Shown in pieces: positions 16,827-25,035 of a DNA stretch of 64,000 nucleotides. The notes below the pieces were generated by a model. The model saw only the letters and a list, made by a program, of their open reading frames with translations, did no database searches and was not told the origin of the DNA. The position numbers were made by a program, and so were the translations under genes. Position 1 is the stretch's first letter; each line of letters starts with the position of its first letter. The stretch is from Spirochaetia bacterium (GTDB lineage Bacteria; Spirochaetota; Spirochaetia; Treponematales; Breznakiellaceae): assembly GCA_025997595.1 (NCBI GenBank), contig BNUU01000001.1, positions 321,100-385,099 on the forward strand, in the 5' to 3' direction.

Positions 16827-19102
16827 TTGGAAGCCCCCTGTTTTCTTAACAGAAATAATTCTGAGAAAAAGTCTCCGTTCTTTGGACTATGGTGTCCGGT
16901 ACATTCCAGCAGAAGACCGGCCTGCATGAGCTCATCCCCGCCCCGGCCCCCGCAGTTAAGGTTTTTGTCCTCTTCGGAATAGCCCCCTTCTTCCCAAACC
17001 GTAACCTGGTAATCCGCATTGCCTGCAAGTCCCGCAAGTTTAAGCCGGAAGGGCCGCTGGTTGGGATTGGAGAGGATCTTGTAAACGCCGACGATTGCCT
17101 CTGCGCCGTCATCTGAAATCACCATCCATGCAGCGAAGCGGCCATTAGTATTACTGCGGCCCCGCAGGGGACTGGGCAATCGGAAAAAGCGGCCATATTG
17201 AAAAGTACGGCGGTGGGCTTTGTAAAAAGCAATCTGTTTTTTTACCGCTTCCCGTTCTTCGGCGCTGAATTTGGTGGGGTCAAGCTCGTAGCCCAGGCAG
17301 CCAAAAAAGGATACCATGGCCCGGAAGGGGAGGGGAGTGAGGCGGCTGGTCTGGTGGTTGGGAATTGCCGAAACATGGGCGCCCATGGAACTTAAGGGAT
17401 AGATTAGGCTGGCCCCTTCCTGAATAGAAAGCCGTTCTACCGCATCGGTGTCGTCGCTCAGCCAGCCTTGAGGGGCAAAGCCCAGGAGGCCCGGATCAAA
17501 ACGGGCGCCTCCGGAGGCGCAGGATTCAAACAATATTTCCGGAAAGGCTTTGGTAAGCCCTGTGTAGAGATCGTAAAGCCCCAACACATAACGGTGGAAG
17601 AATTCCCCCTGCCGCCGGGGGGGCAAAGCAATACTGTAGGGTTCGGTGATAAAACGGTTCATATCCCATTTGATATAGGAAATGGGCGCACTTTCAAGAA
17701 TTGCGGAAAGTACCTTAAAAAGATGATCCACTATTTCCGGCCGGCCCATATCCAGCACATATTGATTGCGCTGTTCCGTCCGCTGACGCTGGGGTATGTG
17801 GATGGCCCAATCCGGGTGGGCACGGTAGAGGTCGCTGTCGGGGTTTACCATTTCAGGTTCTATCCAGAGGCCGAATTTGATCCCAAGGGCGGTGACTTTT
17901 TTTGCCAGCCCTGCCACTCCTTCGGGGAGTTTTTCCTTATGGGGGAACCAGTCACCCAGACTGGAATGATCGTCGTCACGCTTGCCGAACCAGCCGTCGT
18001 CCAGGACAAAAAGTTCGGCCCCCAGGTCACGGGCGGAGGCGGCCATTTCCAGTATCTTTTTTTCGGTAAAGTTAAAATAGGTCCCTTCCCAGTTGTTGAG
18101 CAGCACCGGCCGTTCCGCGTCCCGCCATGCGCCCCGGGCAAGACGGTTCCGGTAGAGTTCGTGGAAGACTTGAGAAAGCCCGTTGAGGCCCCTTGCCGAC
18201 CAGGCCAGGATCGCCTCGGGGGTATCGAAGATTGCGCCCTCTGCCAATTCCCAGGAGAAGCCGTCGGGATTTATCCCAATCCGCAGCCGGGCAATATCCC
18301 ACTGATCCACCTCAACATCGGCAATAAAGTTGCCTGAGTAGATAAGGCTCGCGCCCAGGGCTTCCCCTTCGTTTTCCGTAGCTGAGGGACGCCGCAGTAT
18401 TACTGCGGGATTTGTCTGGGCGCCGGAAATACCCCGGCTGCTCTGTATGCCCTGAAAGCCGGTCCTTAAGGGGGCGTCACCGATGTCAAATTCCCGGGCC
18501 CAGGCGCCGGTTAAGGTGATAAGGTTCCAGCGGCTGTCCGGCAAATCAAGGGAAAGGCTCATGGCGTTTTCCAGGGAGATTTTTTTATTCCCACCGTTAC
18601 TGAAACGGACGCGCCGGGCCAGACAGTTATACTGCGTAAACATGGTATAGAATAAGATAATTTTTAAGCCCGAAGCCGCGTCCAGCAATTCCAACTCCAG
18701 GGTTTCCGCCTCATCATCCTTTTCCGTGTAGGCTGCAGGCATTCCTGACAGCTCCGGCTTTCCCGCATATATCCGGTGGCTTTTATAGCGAGGTTCGATT
18801 ACCGTGGACCCCAGGGCTTCACCGCCTTCACCAAGCCCTTCGGGAAAGCGGACCGTAAATGCGGGCCGGCGGAAGTCCCCGTTTCCATTGACGGGATATT
18901 CAAAGCGGGTAAAGGCCTTGTCGTTATTGGAAAAGCCCGGAAAGGGGAGGGGGTCGAGGAGGGAATAATTTCCGTCCGGGCGCAGGGCCGCGCCGGCATA
19001 TACCTGGCCGATGGAGAGGTTTTCCAGAATTCTGATAATATAACTGAAACTGCCATTGCTTAAATGAAACTGCTTCGCGGCAGCATTAAATAAAATGGGC
19101 AT
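16823..19102 (-). CDS. galA: GH36 alpha-galactosidase
   Basis: 759 residues, the usual length for bacterial GH36. The motif LFVLDDGWFGKRDDD lies near residue 370, the catalytic nucleophile is D480 in YIKWDMNRF, and the acid/base aspartate sits in GWLSDDTDAVERLS near residue 550. No signal peptide is visible, so melibiose- or raffinose-type substrates would be hydrolysed in the cytosol. Translationally coupled to galK. The upstream region holds three hairpins (19126-19229) but no convincing promoter or operator was identified. Confidence 0.92.
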   Translation of the reverse strand: MPILFNAAAKQFHLSNGSFSYIIRILENLSIGQVYAGAALRPDGNYSLLDPLPFPGFSNNDKAFTRFEYPVNGNGDFRRPAFTVRFPEGLGEGGEALGSTVIEPRYKSHRIYAGKPELSGMPAAYTEKDDEAETLELELLDAASGLKIILFYTMFTQYNCLARRVRFSNGGNKKISLENAMSLSLDLPDSRWNLITLTGAWAREFDIGDAPLRTGFQGIQSSRGISGAQTNPAVILRRPSATENEGEALGASLIYSGNFIADVEVDQWDIARLRIGINPDGFSWELAEGAIFDTPEAILAWSARGLNGLSQVFHELYRNRLARGAWRDAERPVLLNNWEGTYFNFTEKKILEMAASARDLGAELFVLDDGWFGKRDDDHSSLGDWFPHKEKLPEGVAGLAKKVTALGIKFGLWIEPEMVNPDSDLYRAHPDWAIHIPQRQRTEQRNQYVLDMGRPEIVDHLFKVLSAILESAPISYIKWDMNRFITEPYSIALPPRRQGEFFHRYVLGLYDLYTGLTKAFPEILFESCASGGARFDPGLLGFAPQGWLSDDTDAVERLSIQEGASLIYPLSSMGAHVSAIPNHQTSRLTPLPFRAMVSFFGCLGYELDPTKFSAEEREAVKKQIAFYKAHRRTFQYGRFFRLPSPLRGRSNTNGRFAAWMVISDDGAEAIVGVYKILSNPNQRPFRLKLAGLAGNADYQVTVWEEGGYSEEDKNLNCGGRGGDELMQAGLLLECTGHHSPKNGDFFSELFLLRKQGASK

Positions 19103-19125
19103 AACTTTCTCCTGCTTATATTAGA

Positions 19126-19155
19126 GTTGTTCGATAACTTCAGTTATTGAACAAC
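19126..19155. repeat. family-B hairpin repeat, diverged copy
   Basis: GTTGTTCGATAACT and AGTTATTGAACAAC form a hairpin 24 bases upstream of galA. It shares the TTGTTCG...GAACAA arms with the copies at 19193, 19443 and 51123. Confidence 0.55.
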
Positions 19156-19169
19156 AACCATTAAAAAAC

Positions 19170-19190
19170 GCAAAATACAGAGTATTTTGC
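19170..19190. repeat. short hairpin between two family-B copies
   Basis: GCAAAATAC AGA GTATTTTGC is a perfect 9-bp hairpin with a 3-base loop. Unrelated in sequence to family B. Confidence 0.4.
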
Positions 19191-19192
19191 AG

Positions 19193-19229
19193 GACTTGTT
19201 CGGCAACTAACCGAGTTGCCGAACAAGTC
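19193..19229. repeat. family-B hairpin repeat
   Basis: Arms GACTTGTTCGGCAAC and GTTGCCGAACAAGTC flank a TAACCGA loop; followed by TATTATAGCTT, a tail also seen (AATATAGCTT) after the copy at 19443. Confidence 0.7.
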
Positions 19230-19347
19230 TATTATAGCTTTCCGCCGGATATTGCGATACCCATCGGAACACACGGATTTGTATACCAATTGTATAAGTA
19301 TTTAAGCCACATAGAGCCCGAATGGAGAAAACTATGAAAAAATGAAT

Positions 19348-19419
19348 CATCTCCTGGGGGAATTGAACCCCCGTTGTCGGGATGAAAACCCGATGTCCTA
19401 ACCACTAGACGAAGGAGAC
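19348..19419 (-). tRNA. tRNA-Glu (anticodon TTC)
   Basis: On the minus strand a complete cloverleaf is readable: acceptor GTCTCCT paired with AGGAGAT, D-arm GTCT...GGAC, anticodon stem TCGGG/CCCGA with loop TTTTCAT, and T-arm GGGGG TTCAATT CCCCC. Anticodon TTC reads GAA/GAG. CCA is not encoded. Confidence 0.95.
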
Positions 19420-19442
19420 ATTTTTTATGGTACAGGTGAATA

Positions 19443-19479
19443 GATTTGTTCGAGAACCAACCGGGTTCTCGAACAAATC
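19443..19479. repeat. family-B hairpin repeat
   Basis: Arms GATTTGTTCGAGAACC and GGTTCTCGAACAAATC. The compensatory changes relative to the copy at 19193 (GGC to GAG with matching changes in the other arm) keep the stem intact. It lies just 5' of tRNA-Glu. Confidence 0.65.
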
Positions 19480-19524
19480 CAATATAGCTTATTGGGCTTT
19501 TTCTGTCAATACAAGGATCCCGGC

Positions 19525-19642
19525 TTAATTCACCTTTTGCCCCCTGATGTTTTTTTCATCCATGGTGACATTGCAGCTGCCCTTCCGCAGTTCATCCAGG
19601 GAAAGGCGGAGCCAATAGCCGAAGCTGCCGGGGCCCGTGCGG
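19525..19642 (-). other. out-of-frame protein-coding-like tail after the HEAT-repeat gene
   Basis: Directly beyond the stop of the HEAT gene, the next frame on the same strand stays open and reads like real protein with the genome's codon preference (GSFGYWLRLSLDELRKG, then CNVTMDEKNIRGQKVN and a TAA). It has no start codon of its own in this stretch. Either a frameshift has cut the original C-terminus off the HEAT protein or this is the 3' remnant of another gene. Confidence 0.35.
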
Positions 19643-20380
19643 TTACTGCCGGCCGCCATTTTGTGCAGACGACTGGAGTGAATATTTACGCAGAACCGCC
19701 AGAACATCCTTGGCCCTGTTCTGAACCGGCTTGATGTAGGCCCCTTCCGAGATACGGACAAGCACCCGTATTACGTTAGGGTCCCTGATGCCATTGTTTG
19801 CCGCAGCAAATTTTTCGAAAGCTTCCACCGCAGAAAGGGCAATAAGATTATCGGGGTTAAGAACGTCAAAGCGGGTAGCTATCCAGGCAATGGCGTTTAC
19901 CGTCTCTTCGTTATCGTTAATCCCTATCTTTGCCAGGGACTTAATTGCCTCCGTAAGCACCATGGGCTCATTATCTGCCAGAAGGACCTTTATCAGGGTA
20001 CCTCTGGCTTCCGGCGTACCCAGCGTCCCCAGTTGAGTGGCCGCCTTGGTCCTGATATCGGGGAAATTGTTTAAAAGCCTGCCATTTTCCCGGGTTTTGT
20101 TCACAATCCCCTCAAGGGCAAGGTACTCCAGGGCGGCTCGTATCTCTTCCCCGGTTTTTCCCCGGCTGATGGCATCTCCGATATATTCCAGGGCCACCAG
20201 TTTCTGATCCCTGCTGTCGGTCCGGCTCTGTTCCCGGATAATCATCAATTCCACCGATTCCTGCAGGTAGGATTCCTCCACCGACATTTCCTGGCCGGAA
20301 CCGGCGCTTTGGCCCGTCACCATGCTTACTGTGATGATGGATACCACACAAAGGGCGCTCAAACGCTTAAAAATAGTCAT
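19643..20380 (-). CDS. exported HEAT-repeat protein
   Basis: 245 residues. Residues 1-26 look like a signal peptide (LSALCVVSIITVSMVTG). From about residue 60 there are regular 35-40-residue helical pairs typical of HEAT repeats, for example DIRTKAATQLGTLGTPEARG and EPMVLTEAIKSLAKIGINDN. Such proteins are periplasmic scaffolds in treponemes; no enzymatic motif is seen. It lies 31 bases downstream of a lipoprotein gene on the same strand and is probably cotranscribed with it. A coding-like tail in a different frame follows its stop codon (19525-19642), so the present C-terminus may not be the ancestral one. Confidence 0.7.
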   Translation of the reverse strand: MTIFKRLSALCVVSIITVSMVTGQSAGSGQEMSVEESYLQESVELMIIREQSRTDSRDQKLVALEYIGDAISRGKTGEEIRAALEYLALEGIVNKTRENGRLLNNFPDIRTKAATQLGTLGTPEARGTLIKVLLADNEPMVLTEAIKSLAKIGINDNEETVNAIAWIATRFDVLNPDNLIALSAVEAFEKFAAANNGIRDPNVIRVLVRISEGAYIKPVQNRAKDVLAVLRKYSLQSSAQNGGRQ

Positions 20381-20411
20381 GTTTTCTCCTTAAATTATTT
20401 TCCAAATAATT

Positions 20412-21002
20412 TTAATTTACAATTTTCCAGGCGCCGTTTTCATGTTCAAGGTCATAAAGACGTAAACGCTGACCATTCACGGTAATCGTATATGCCTTAA
20501 CCCTCCTTTGGTTGATAAATTCTATATCATCCACCCGGTCCCGGGACCGGGAAGGGACCACCACATGGATAAAGTAATCACGGGCATTGGTCAAAACAAC
20601 GCCCTGGGTCTTGAGCCGGGGCTGCGCGGAAACCTTGAGCAGATACTCAGGGGAATTTTTTTCATTAAAATAATCCTCCTTCAAATTGGCAACCCAGCCC
20701 TCATAGTTCCTCGCCCGGATAATCCGGTTCAGCTTCTCAATAAAATTCTGAACATCAAGCTTGGTATAATTATATACCTCCCGGGGAACATTGCCCGGAT
20801 CGAAGATCAAATTTTCCGTAACAACAGGCCCCGGAACAACAACGGGTCCCGGAACCGGCGCCGTAATAGGTCCGGGGGGAACCGGTTCCCTGGCCGTTGC
20901 AGGAAGCGGAGCTGCGGCAGTTTCTGTAGCCGCCGGTTGCCCCGATGTACAGGACAGAACAAGCAACAGGGGAATCAGCAAACAGACAGCAAAGATCTTC
21001 AT
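20412..21002 (-). CDS. conserved treponemal-type lipoprotein, function unknown
   Basis: 196 residues. A lipoprotein signal is clear: hydrophobic LLIPLLLVLSC with the lipobox cysteine at residue 18. Residues 25-62 are proline- and valine-rich with a repeated PVPGPVV element, probably an extended tether. The C-terminal 110 residues form a compact domain with conserved aromatic and basic positions (NYEGWVANLKEDYF, RDYFIHVVVPSRSRDRV, RLYDLEHENGAWKIV) reminiscent of small alpha+beta domains such as NTF2-like folds; that comparison is tentative. First gene of a two-gene unit with the HEAT protein. Confidence 0.65.
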   Translation of the reverse strand: MKIFAVCLLIPLLLVLSCTSGQPAATETAAAPLPATAREPVPPGPITAPVPGPVVVPGPVVTENLIFDPGNVPREVYNYTKLDVQNFIEKLNRIIRARNYEGWVANLKEDYFNEKNSPEYLLKVSAQPRLKTQGVVLTNARDYFIHVVVPSRSRDRVDDIEFINQRRVKAYTITVNGQRLRLYDLEHENGAWKIVN

Positions 21003-21109
21003 ATGATACCATCTTATTCTAATTATTGGTATCCCGTCAAATGCCGCCCGGTTCTTATCCTCATATATTGGTAGAAAGATCGATAATGATCAACATACTC
21101 CGGAAGGGC

Positions 21110-21137
21110 TTGACCTGTGGGGCCCCCTCTTTATATG
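21110..21137 (+). promoter_or_regulatory. sigma-70-type promoter of coaD
   Basis: TTGACC (21110-21115), 16-base spacer, TATATG (21132-21137). The expected transcription start is only about five bases before the GTG at 21149. Confidence 0.5.
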
Positions 21138-21148
21138 GTTAGTTCACC

Positions 21149-21625
21149 GTGTTGAAAGCAGCGTTTCCCGGGTCCTTTGATCCTCCCACATTGGGGCACC
21201 TCAATATCATCCGGCGGGCGGCCTCTATTTTTGATGAGCTTTTGGTGGTGGTTGCGGAAAATCGCCGGAAAAAGTACCTCTTTTCTGCGGAGGAGCGGGT
21301 CAGTCTGATAGCGGAACTGATCCGGGACCTGCAAAATGTTTCCGTGGTGATCTGTGATTCCCTTATCGTGGACTTTTTACAGAAACATGATACCCGGCTC
21401 CTGGTTCGGGGTATCCGGGGTGTGGATGATTTTTCATACGAATTTGAACTTTCCATGATAAACAAGTCCCTGGATCCCCGGATCGAGACCATCTTTATGA
21501 CCACCGATCCTGAATATTTTGTGCTTCGGTCCACAGTGATTAAGGAATTGGCCTCTTTTCATGGAAATGTGGCCGGCATGGTGCCCCCCCTGGTGGCGGA
21601 CGCCCTGGCGGACAAATACCGTTAA
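21149..21625 (+). CDS. coaD: pantetheine-phosphate adenylyltransferase
   Basis: 158 residues, normal for CoaD. FPGSFDPPTLGHLNII contains the T/HxGH nucleotidyl-transfer motif; LLVRGIRGVDDFSYEFELSM is the characteristic central motif. The usual ISSS/T motif is replaced by LRSTVIKELASFHG. It transfers AMP from ATP to 4'-phosphopantetheine to make dephospho-CoA. The start is GTG at 21149 or the adjacent TTG at 21152; no Shine-Dalgarno sequence is visible and the predicted transcription start is only a few bases upstream. Confidence 0.92.
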   Translation: MLKAAFPGSFDPPTLGHLNIIRRAASIFDELLVVVAENRRKKYLFSAEERVSLIAELIRDLQNVSVVICDSLIVDFLQKHDTRLLVRGIRGVDDFSYEFELSMINKSLDPRIETIFMTTDPEYFVLRSTVIKELASFHGNVAGMVPPLVADALADKYR

Positions 21626-21692
21626 GAACAAAGGAAGGGATTACGGCATGGAAGAGCGGTTTTTGCCCCGGTGGCGTGACGCCGGGCGGATG

Positions 21693-22265
21693 TTAGCGGA
21701 AGATGATCCCTTTTTCGGGGCTCATGCTTTCGATAATCGCCAATGACTCGATGCGGATATGGTTTTCCCGGAGTCTTTTGCCGCCGTTCTGGAATCCCTT
21801 CTCGATGACTACCCCTGCGCCGACCAGGACCGCCCCGGCAGTTTCCGTAAGGGCCGCCAGGCCCTCAAGGGCGCAGCCGTTGGCAAGGAAATCGTCAATG
21901 AGCAGCACCGATTCCCCCCGGGACAGATAATCCCTTGGGACCGTGATCGTATAATCAATGCCGTGGGTATAGGAGGTTACTTCCGCGCTGTAAAGATTTT
22001 CGCCGATATTTTTCGCCCTGAATTTCCGGGCGAATACCACGGGGGCCTTGAAATACTGGGCGGTGACGCAGGCTATACCGATCCCCGAGGCTTCAATCGT
22101 GAGTATCCGGTCCACCCTGGCCCCGGCAAAACGCCGGGCAAATTCTTTGCCGATCTCGTTGTACAGATCGATGTCTACCTGCTGATTCAGAAAGCTGCCC
22201 ACGTTCAGGATGCTGCCGGGCAATACCTTTCCTTCGGCGCGGATCCGGTCTTTTAATAGCTGCAT
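21693..22265 (-). CDS. xpt: xanthine phosphoribosyltransferase
   Basis: 190 residues, the family length. The N-terminus MQLLKDRIRAEGKVLPGSIL and LNQQVDI match bacterial Xpt, DRILTIEASGIGIACVTA is the purine-side loop, and VLLIDDFLANGCALEGL is the PRPP-binding motif. It converts xanthine and PRPP to XMP for purine salvage. No purine riboswitch was recognisable in the 180 bases upstream. The gene converges with coaD. Confidence 0.92.
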   Translation of the reverse strand: MQLLKDRIRAEGKVLPGSILNVGSFLNQQVDIDLYNEIGKEFARRFAGARVDRILTIEASGIGIACVTAQYFKAPVVFARKFRAKNIGENLYSAEVTSYTHGIDYTITVPRDYLSRGESVLLIDDFLANGCALEGLAALTETAGAVLVGAGVVIEKGFQNGGKRLRENHIRIESLAIIESMSPEKGIIFR

Positions 22266-22439
22266 GTTACAGTACCTCTAGGGGTGAAGTATAGCTTGGT
22301 AGGATGTTAAGGTAAAGTGCGGGTAACAAATTCCCGGGACCGGGTAGACCATTTATTGCGATTGTTTTCATACCCTGCCCCTGTTCATATTTGCCGAAAC
22401 CGGCTTTTTGCTGTCGAGGTTAAAATCTTCTCCGTTAAC

Positions 22440-22483
22440 CAAAAAAGAAGCCGTAAATCCTTATATTACAAGGATTTACGGCC
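22440..22483 (-). terminator. rho-independent terminator downstream of tRNA-Pro
   Basis: A 13-bp perfect stem (GCCGTAAATCCTT with AAGGATTTACGGC) followed on the minus strand by TTCTTTTTT, about 20 bases past the tRNA 3' end. Confidence 0.8.
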
Positions 22484-22504
22484 ACAGGACCAAAGACCCC
22501 TTAG

Positions 22505-22578
22505 TCGGGCAACCCGGATTCGAACCGGGGACCCCAAGTCCCCCAGACTTGTACGCTAACCAACTGCGCTATTGCCCG
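22505..22578 (-). tRNA. tRNA-Pro (anticodon GGG)
   Basis: Minus-strand cloverleaf: acceptor CGGGCAA paired with TTGCCCG, D-arm GCGC...GCGT, anticodon stem CAAGT/ACTTG with loop CTGGGGG, T-arm CCCGG TTCGAAT CCGGG, discriminator A. No encoded CCA. Confidence 0.95.
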
Positions 22579-22612
22579 ATGTTCCTTCCCATATATAGTA
22601 GATTTTGTTATA

Positions 22613-23740
22613 TTAGTTTATAGCGTTTTTTGTGTCAATAGCCGAGATGGTCCCACCCCCCACAACCACGTCCCCGTCGTAGAGGACCGCCGCCTGGCCG
22701 GGGGTAATGGCCCGCTGGGGCTCGTCAAATTCCACCCGCAGTGTATCCTCGCCGGTTTGTTCCGCGGCGGCCCACTGTTCCTGCTGCTGGTAGCGGGTTT
22801 TTACCTTTACCCGCAGGGGGCTTTCGATGCGTTCACAGGCGATAAGGTTCAGGGCTTCCACGGTGAAGGCCTTTGAGTAGAGGCTGCCGGCAGGTCCCAG
22901 GGTGACGGTGTTGTCCGCGACGGATTTGGCCGCCACGTACATCGGTTCATTCCGGGCGATTCCCAGGCCCCGGCGCTGGCCGAGGGTGTAGCGGACTATT
23001 CCCCGGTGCGTGCCCAGGAGCTTTCCCGTGTGATACTCGATGATGTTTCCTTCGGGATAATGCTTGCCCGTCCAGGTTTCCATGAACCGGCCGTAGTCGC
23101 CGTCGGGAACGAAGCAGATGTCCTGGCTGTCCCGCTTTTTGGCGTTGATGAAGCCCCGTTCCTCCGCAATCTCCCGTACCTGGCTTTTGGTCAAATCCCC
23201 CAGGGGAAAGCGGGTCCGCTCAAGCTGTTCCTGGGTCAGGCAGTAGAGCACATAACTCTGGTCCTTTTTTGCATCCGCCGCCTTCTTCAACAACCAGCGG
23301 CCCCTTGCCCCATCCCTTTCGATCCGTGCGTAATGCCCGGTGACCAGCAAATCAAAATCCAGCTGCCGGGCCCGGTAGAGGAGCCGTTCAAACTTGATGT
23401 ACCGGTTGCAGTCGATACAGGGATTGGGGGTACCCCCTTTTTCATAAATATCGATGAACCGGCGGATCACCTCATCCCGGAAGGGTTCGGTAAAGTTAAG
23501 CACATAATGGGCCATATTGAGCCGGTAGGCCACATTCCGGGCGTCATTCACATCCTCCAAGGAACAACAACCTCTGGTTGGTGTTCCGGAGCAGCAGCCC
23601 CGGTGAATCGGTACCATATCGTCGCCGTCGTAGAGTTTGAGTGTTACCCCGATACAGTCATAACCCGAGTTCAGCATCAGCGCGGCGGCGACAGAACTGT
23701 CCACCCCGCCCGACATGGCAATAACCGCCTTGTTATTCAT
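22613..23740 (-). CDS. mnmA: tRNA-specific 2-thiouridylase MnmA
   Basis: 375 residues. PP-loop AMSGGVDSSVAAALM at the N-terminus binds ATP; the two catalytic cysteines are in NPCIDCNRYIKF (about 105) and QDICFVPDGDYG (about 205); VTGHYARIE lies between them. It thiolates U34 of tRNA-Lys, -Glu and -Gln, using persulfide sulfur; tRNA-Glu(TTC), one of its substrates, is encoded 3 kb away. Last gene of the rubrerythrin-HD-mnmA transcript, two bases after the HD gene. Confidence 0.95.
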   Translation of the reverse strand: MNNKAVIAMSGGVDSSVAAALMLNSGYDCIGVTLKLYDGDDMVPIHRGCCSGTPTRGCCSLEDVNDARNVAYRLNMAHYVLNFTEPFRDEVIRRFIDIYEKGGTPNPCIDCNRYIKFERLLYRARQLDFDLLVTGHYARIERDGARGRWLLKKAADAKKDQSYVLYCLTQEQLERTRFPLGDLTKSQVREIAEERGFINAKKRDSQDICFVPDGDYGRFMETWTGKHYPEGNIIEYHTGKLLGTHRGIVRYTLGQRRGLGIARNEPMYVAAKSVADNTVTLGPAGSLYSKAFTVEALNLIACERIESPLRVKVKTRYQQQEQWAAAEQTGEDTLRVEFDEPQRAITPGQAAVLYDGDVVVGGGTISAIDTKNAIN

Positions 23741-23742
23741 CG

Positions 23743-24324
23743 CTAAAGCAGGTTTTGGGACGCTATCTCTGCCTCGCAGGAACGCATGGCGAGGATGGTC
23801 TTTTCAATAAGCTTGTCCAGTTCCCAGCCCAGCATGGCCGCGCCTTTCTCGATTACCTCGCGGGAACAGCCTGCGGCAAAGTTGGCGGCCTTGTATTTTT
23901 TCCTGACCGACTTAACTTCCATGTCCATCACGCTTTTGGATGGCCGGATAATCGCCGCCGCCCAGATAAGCCCGGTGAGTTCGTCCGCCGCATAGAGGAC
24001 CTTTTCCATTTCGTGCTCCGGTTTTATATCCACCGTAAGCCCATAGCCGTGGCTGCACACCCCGTGGATAAGAGCCTCATCCGCCCCGCCCAGCCGCAGC
24101 AGTTCCGGGGCCTTGATGCAGTGCCGGTCCGGGTATTCCTCAAAATCAATGTCGTGGAGGAGCCCCACAATGCCCCAGAACTCAGCCTCATCCCCGTGGC
24201 CCAGATCAACGGCGTACCAGCGCATTACCCCCTCCACCGTCAGGGCATGCTGAAGGTGAAAAGGGTCCTTGTTGTATTGCTTAAGAAGCTCCCAGGCTTG
24301 GGAGCGTGAAAGTGAAGATTTCAT
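23743..24324 (-). CDS. HD-domain phosphohydrolase family protein
   Basis: 193 residues. The metal-binding HD motif is visible as HALTVEGVMRWYA (first His) and VGLLHDIDFEEYPD (HD), with a later SHGYGL and a distal ADELTGLIWA aspartate. This is the pattern of small HDIG-like hydrolases that act on nucleotides or phospho-compounds. The substrate is unknown. It sits 3 bases after rubrerythrin and 2 bases before mnmA, so it shares their regulation. Confidence 0.8.
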   Translation of the reverse strand: MKSSLSRSQAWELLKQYNKDPFHLQHALTVEGVMRWYAVDLGHGDEAEFWGIVGLLHDIDFEEYPDRHCIKAPELLRLGGADEALIHGVCSHGYGLTVDIKPEHEMEKVLYAADELTGLIWAAAIIRPSKSVMDMEVKSVRKKYKAANFAAGCSREVIEKGAAMLGWELDKLIEKTILAMRSCEAEIASQNLL

Positions 24325-24327
24325 ATT

Positions 24328-24867
24328 CTAGTAGTTGCTCGGCTTGATCTGGAAATAGGCCTTGGGATGCTTGCAGACCGGGCAGAGCTCGGGGGCTTTT
24401 TTGCCGATCACGATGTGGCCGCAGTTGGCGCACTGCCAAATTTGGTCCCCCTCACGGGAGAAGACCAGATTCTCCTGGATGTTGGCAAGGAGCTTGCGGT
24501 ACCGTTCCTCGTGTTCCTTCTCGATCTTGCCCACCATTTCAAAAAGGGCGGCAATCTGGGTAAAGCCCTCCGCTTTGGCGTCCCTGGCGAAACCGGCGTA
24601 CATATCGGTCCACTCGTGGTTTTCCCCGGAAGCGGCGTCATTCAGGTTGGTGATGGTGGGCGGTACCTCATCGCCATGGAGGAGTTTGAACCAAATTTTG
24701 GCGTGTTCCTTTTCGTTCCCCGCGGTTTCCCGGAAAATGGCCCCAATCTGCGCATAGCCCTCTTTTTCGGCCCTGGAAGCAAAATAAAGATACTTGGTAT
24801 GCGCCTGGGATTCCCCGGCGAATGCGGCCTGCAAATTTTCTTCTGTTTTTGAGCCCCTTAAGTCCAT
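24328..24867 (-). CDS. rubrerythrin
   Basis: 179 residues from the ATG at 24867, chosen because AAGGAG precedes it and [20 protein letters not shown] is the canonical rubrerythrin start (a longer frame from 25020 has no support). The ferritin-like diiron domain carries the ExxH motifs ([20 protein letters not shown]). The C-terminal rubredoxin domain has CANCGH and [11 protein letters not shown]. It reduces hydrogen peroxide in anaerobes using electrons from rubredoxin or NADH. A clear promoter precedes it and two housekeeping genes follow in the same operon. Confidence 0.95.
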   Translation of the reverse strand: MDLRGSKTEENLQAAFAGESQAHTKYLYFASRAEKEGYAQIGAIFRETAGNEKEHAKIWFKLLHGDEVPPTITNLNDAASGENHEWTDMYAGFARDAKAEGFTQIAALFEMVGKIEKEHEERYRKLLANIQENLVFSREGDQIWQCANCGHIVIGKKAPELCPVCKHPKAYFQIKPSNY

Positions 24868-24891
24868 GATACGCTCCTTATCGTATCTTAA

Positions 24892-24920
24892 AGAATACGC
24901 ATAAGAGCCTCCGGGGTCAA
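24892..24920 (-). promoter_or_regulatory. sigma-70-type promoter of the rubrerythrin operon
   Basis: TTGACC (24920-24915), 17-base spacer, TATTCT (24897-24892) on the minus strand, 25 bases before the start codon. Confidence 0.65.
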
Positions 24921-25035
24921 GATTTTGGGAAAAAAAGGGACGGCGGAAACAACGTTCCCACCATCCCTGGAGGAGGAAACCGGCGCTTTTTACGGCGCAT
25001 GTGTGCAGTACATGAATCATATTAATATCATGATT

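Noticed and set aside
21648..21746. 32-codon ORF between coaD and xpt
   Set aside because: It overlaps the 3' end of xpt on the other strand and shows no recognisable feature beyond a weak ribosome site.
22266..22440. Purine riboswitch upstream of xpt
   Set aside because: The conserved three-way-junction core sequences were not found.
22317..22623. Plus-strand ORFs reading ATRIRTGDPKSP
   Set aside because: They are the antisense of tRNA-Pro, a well-known false protein.
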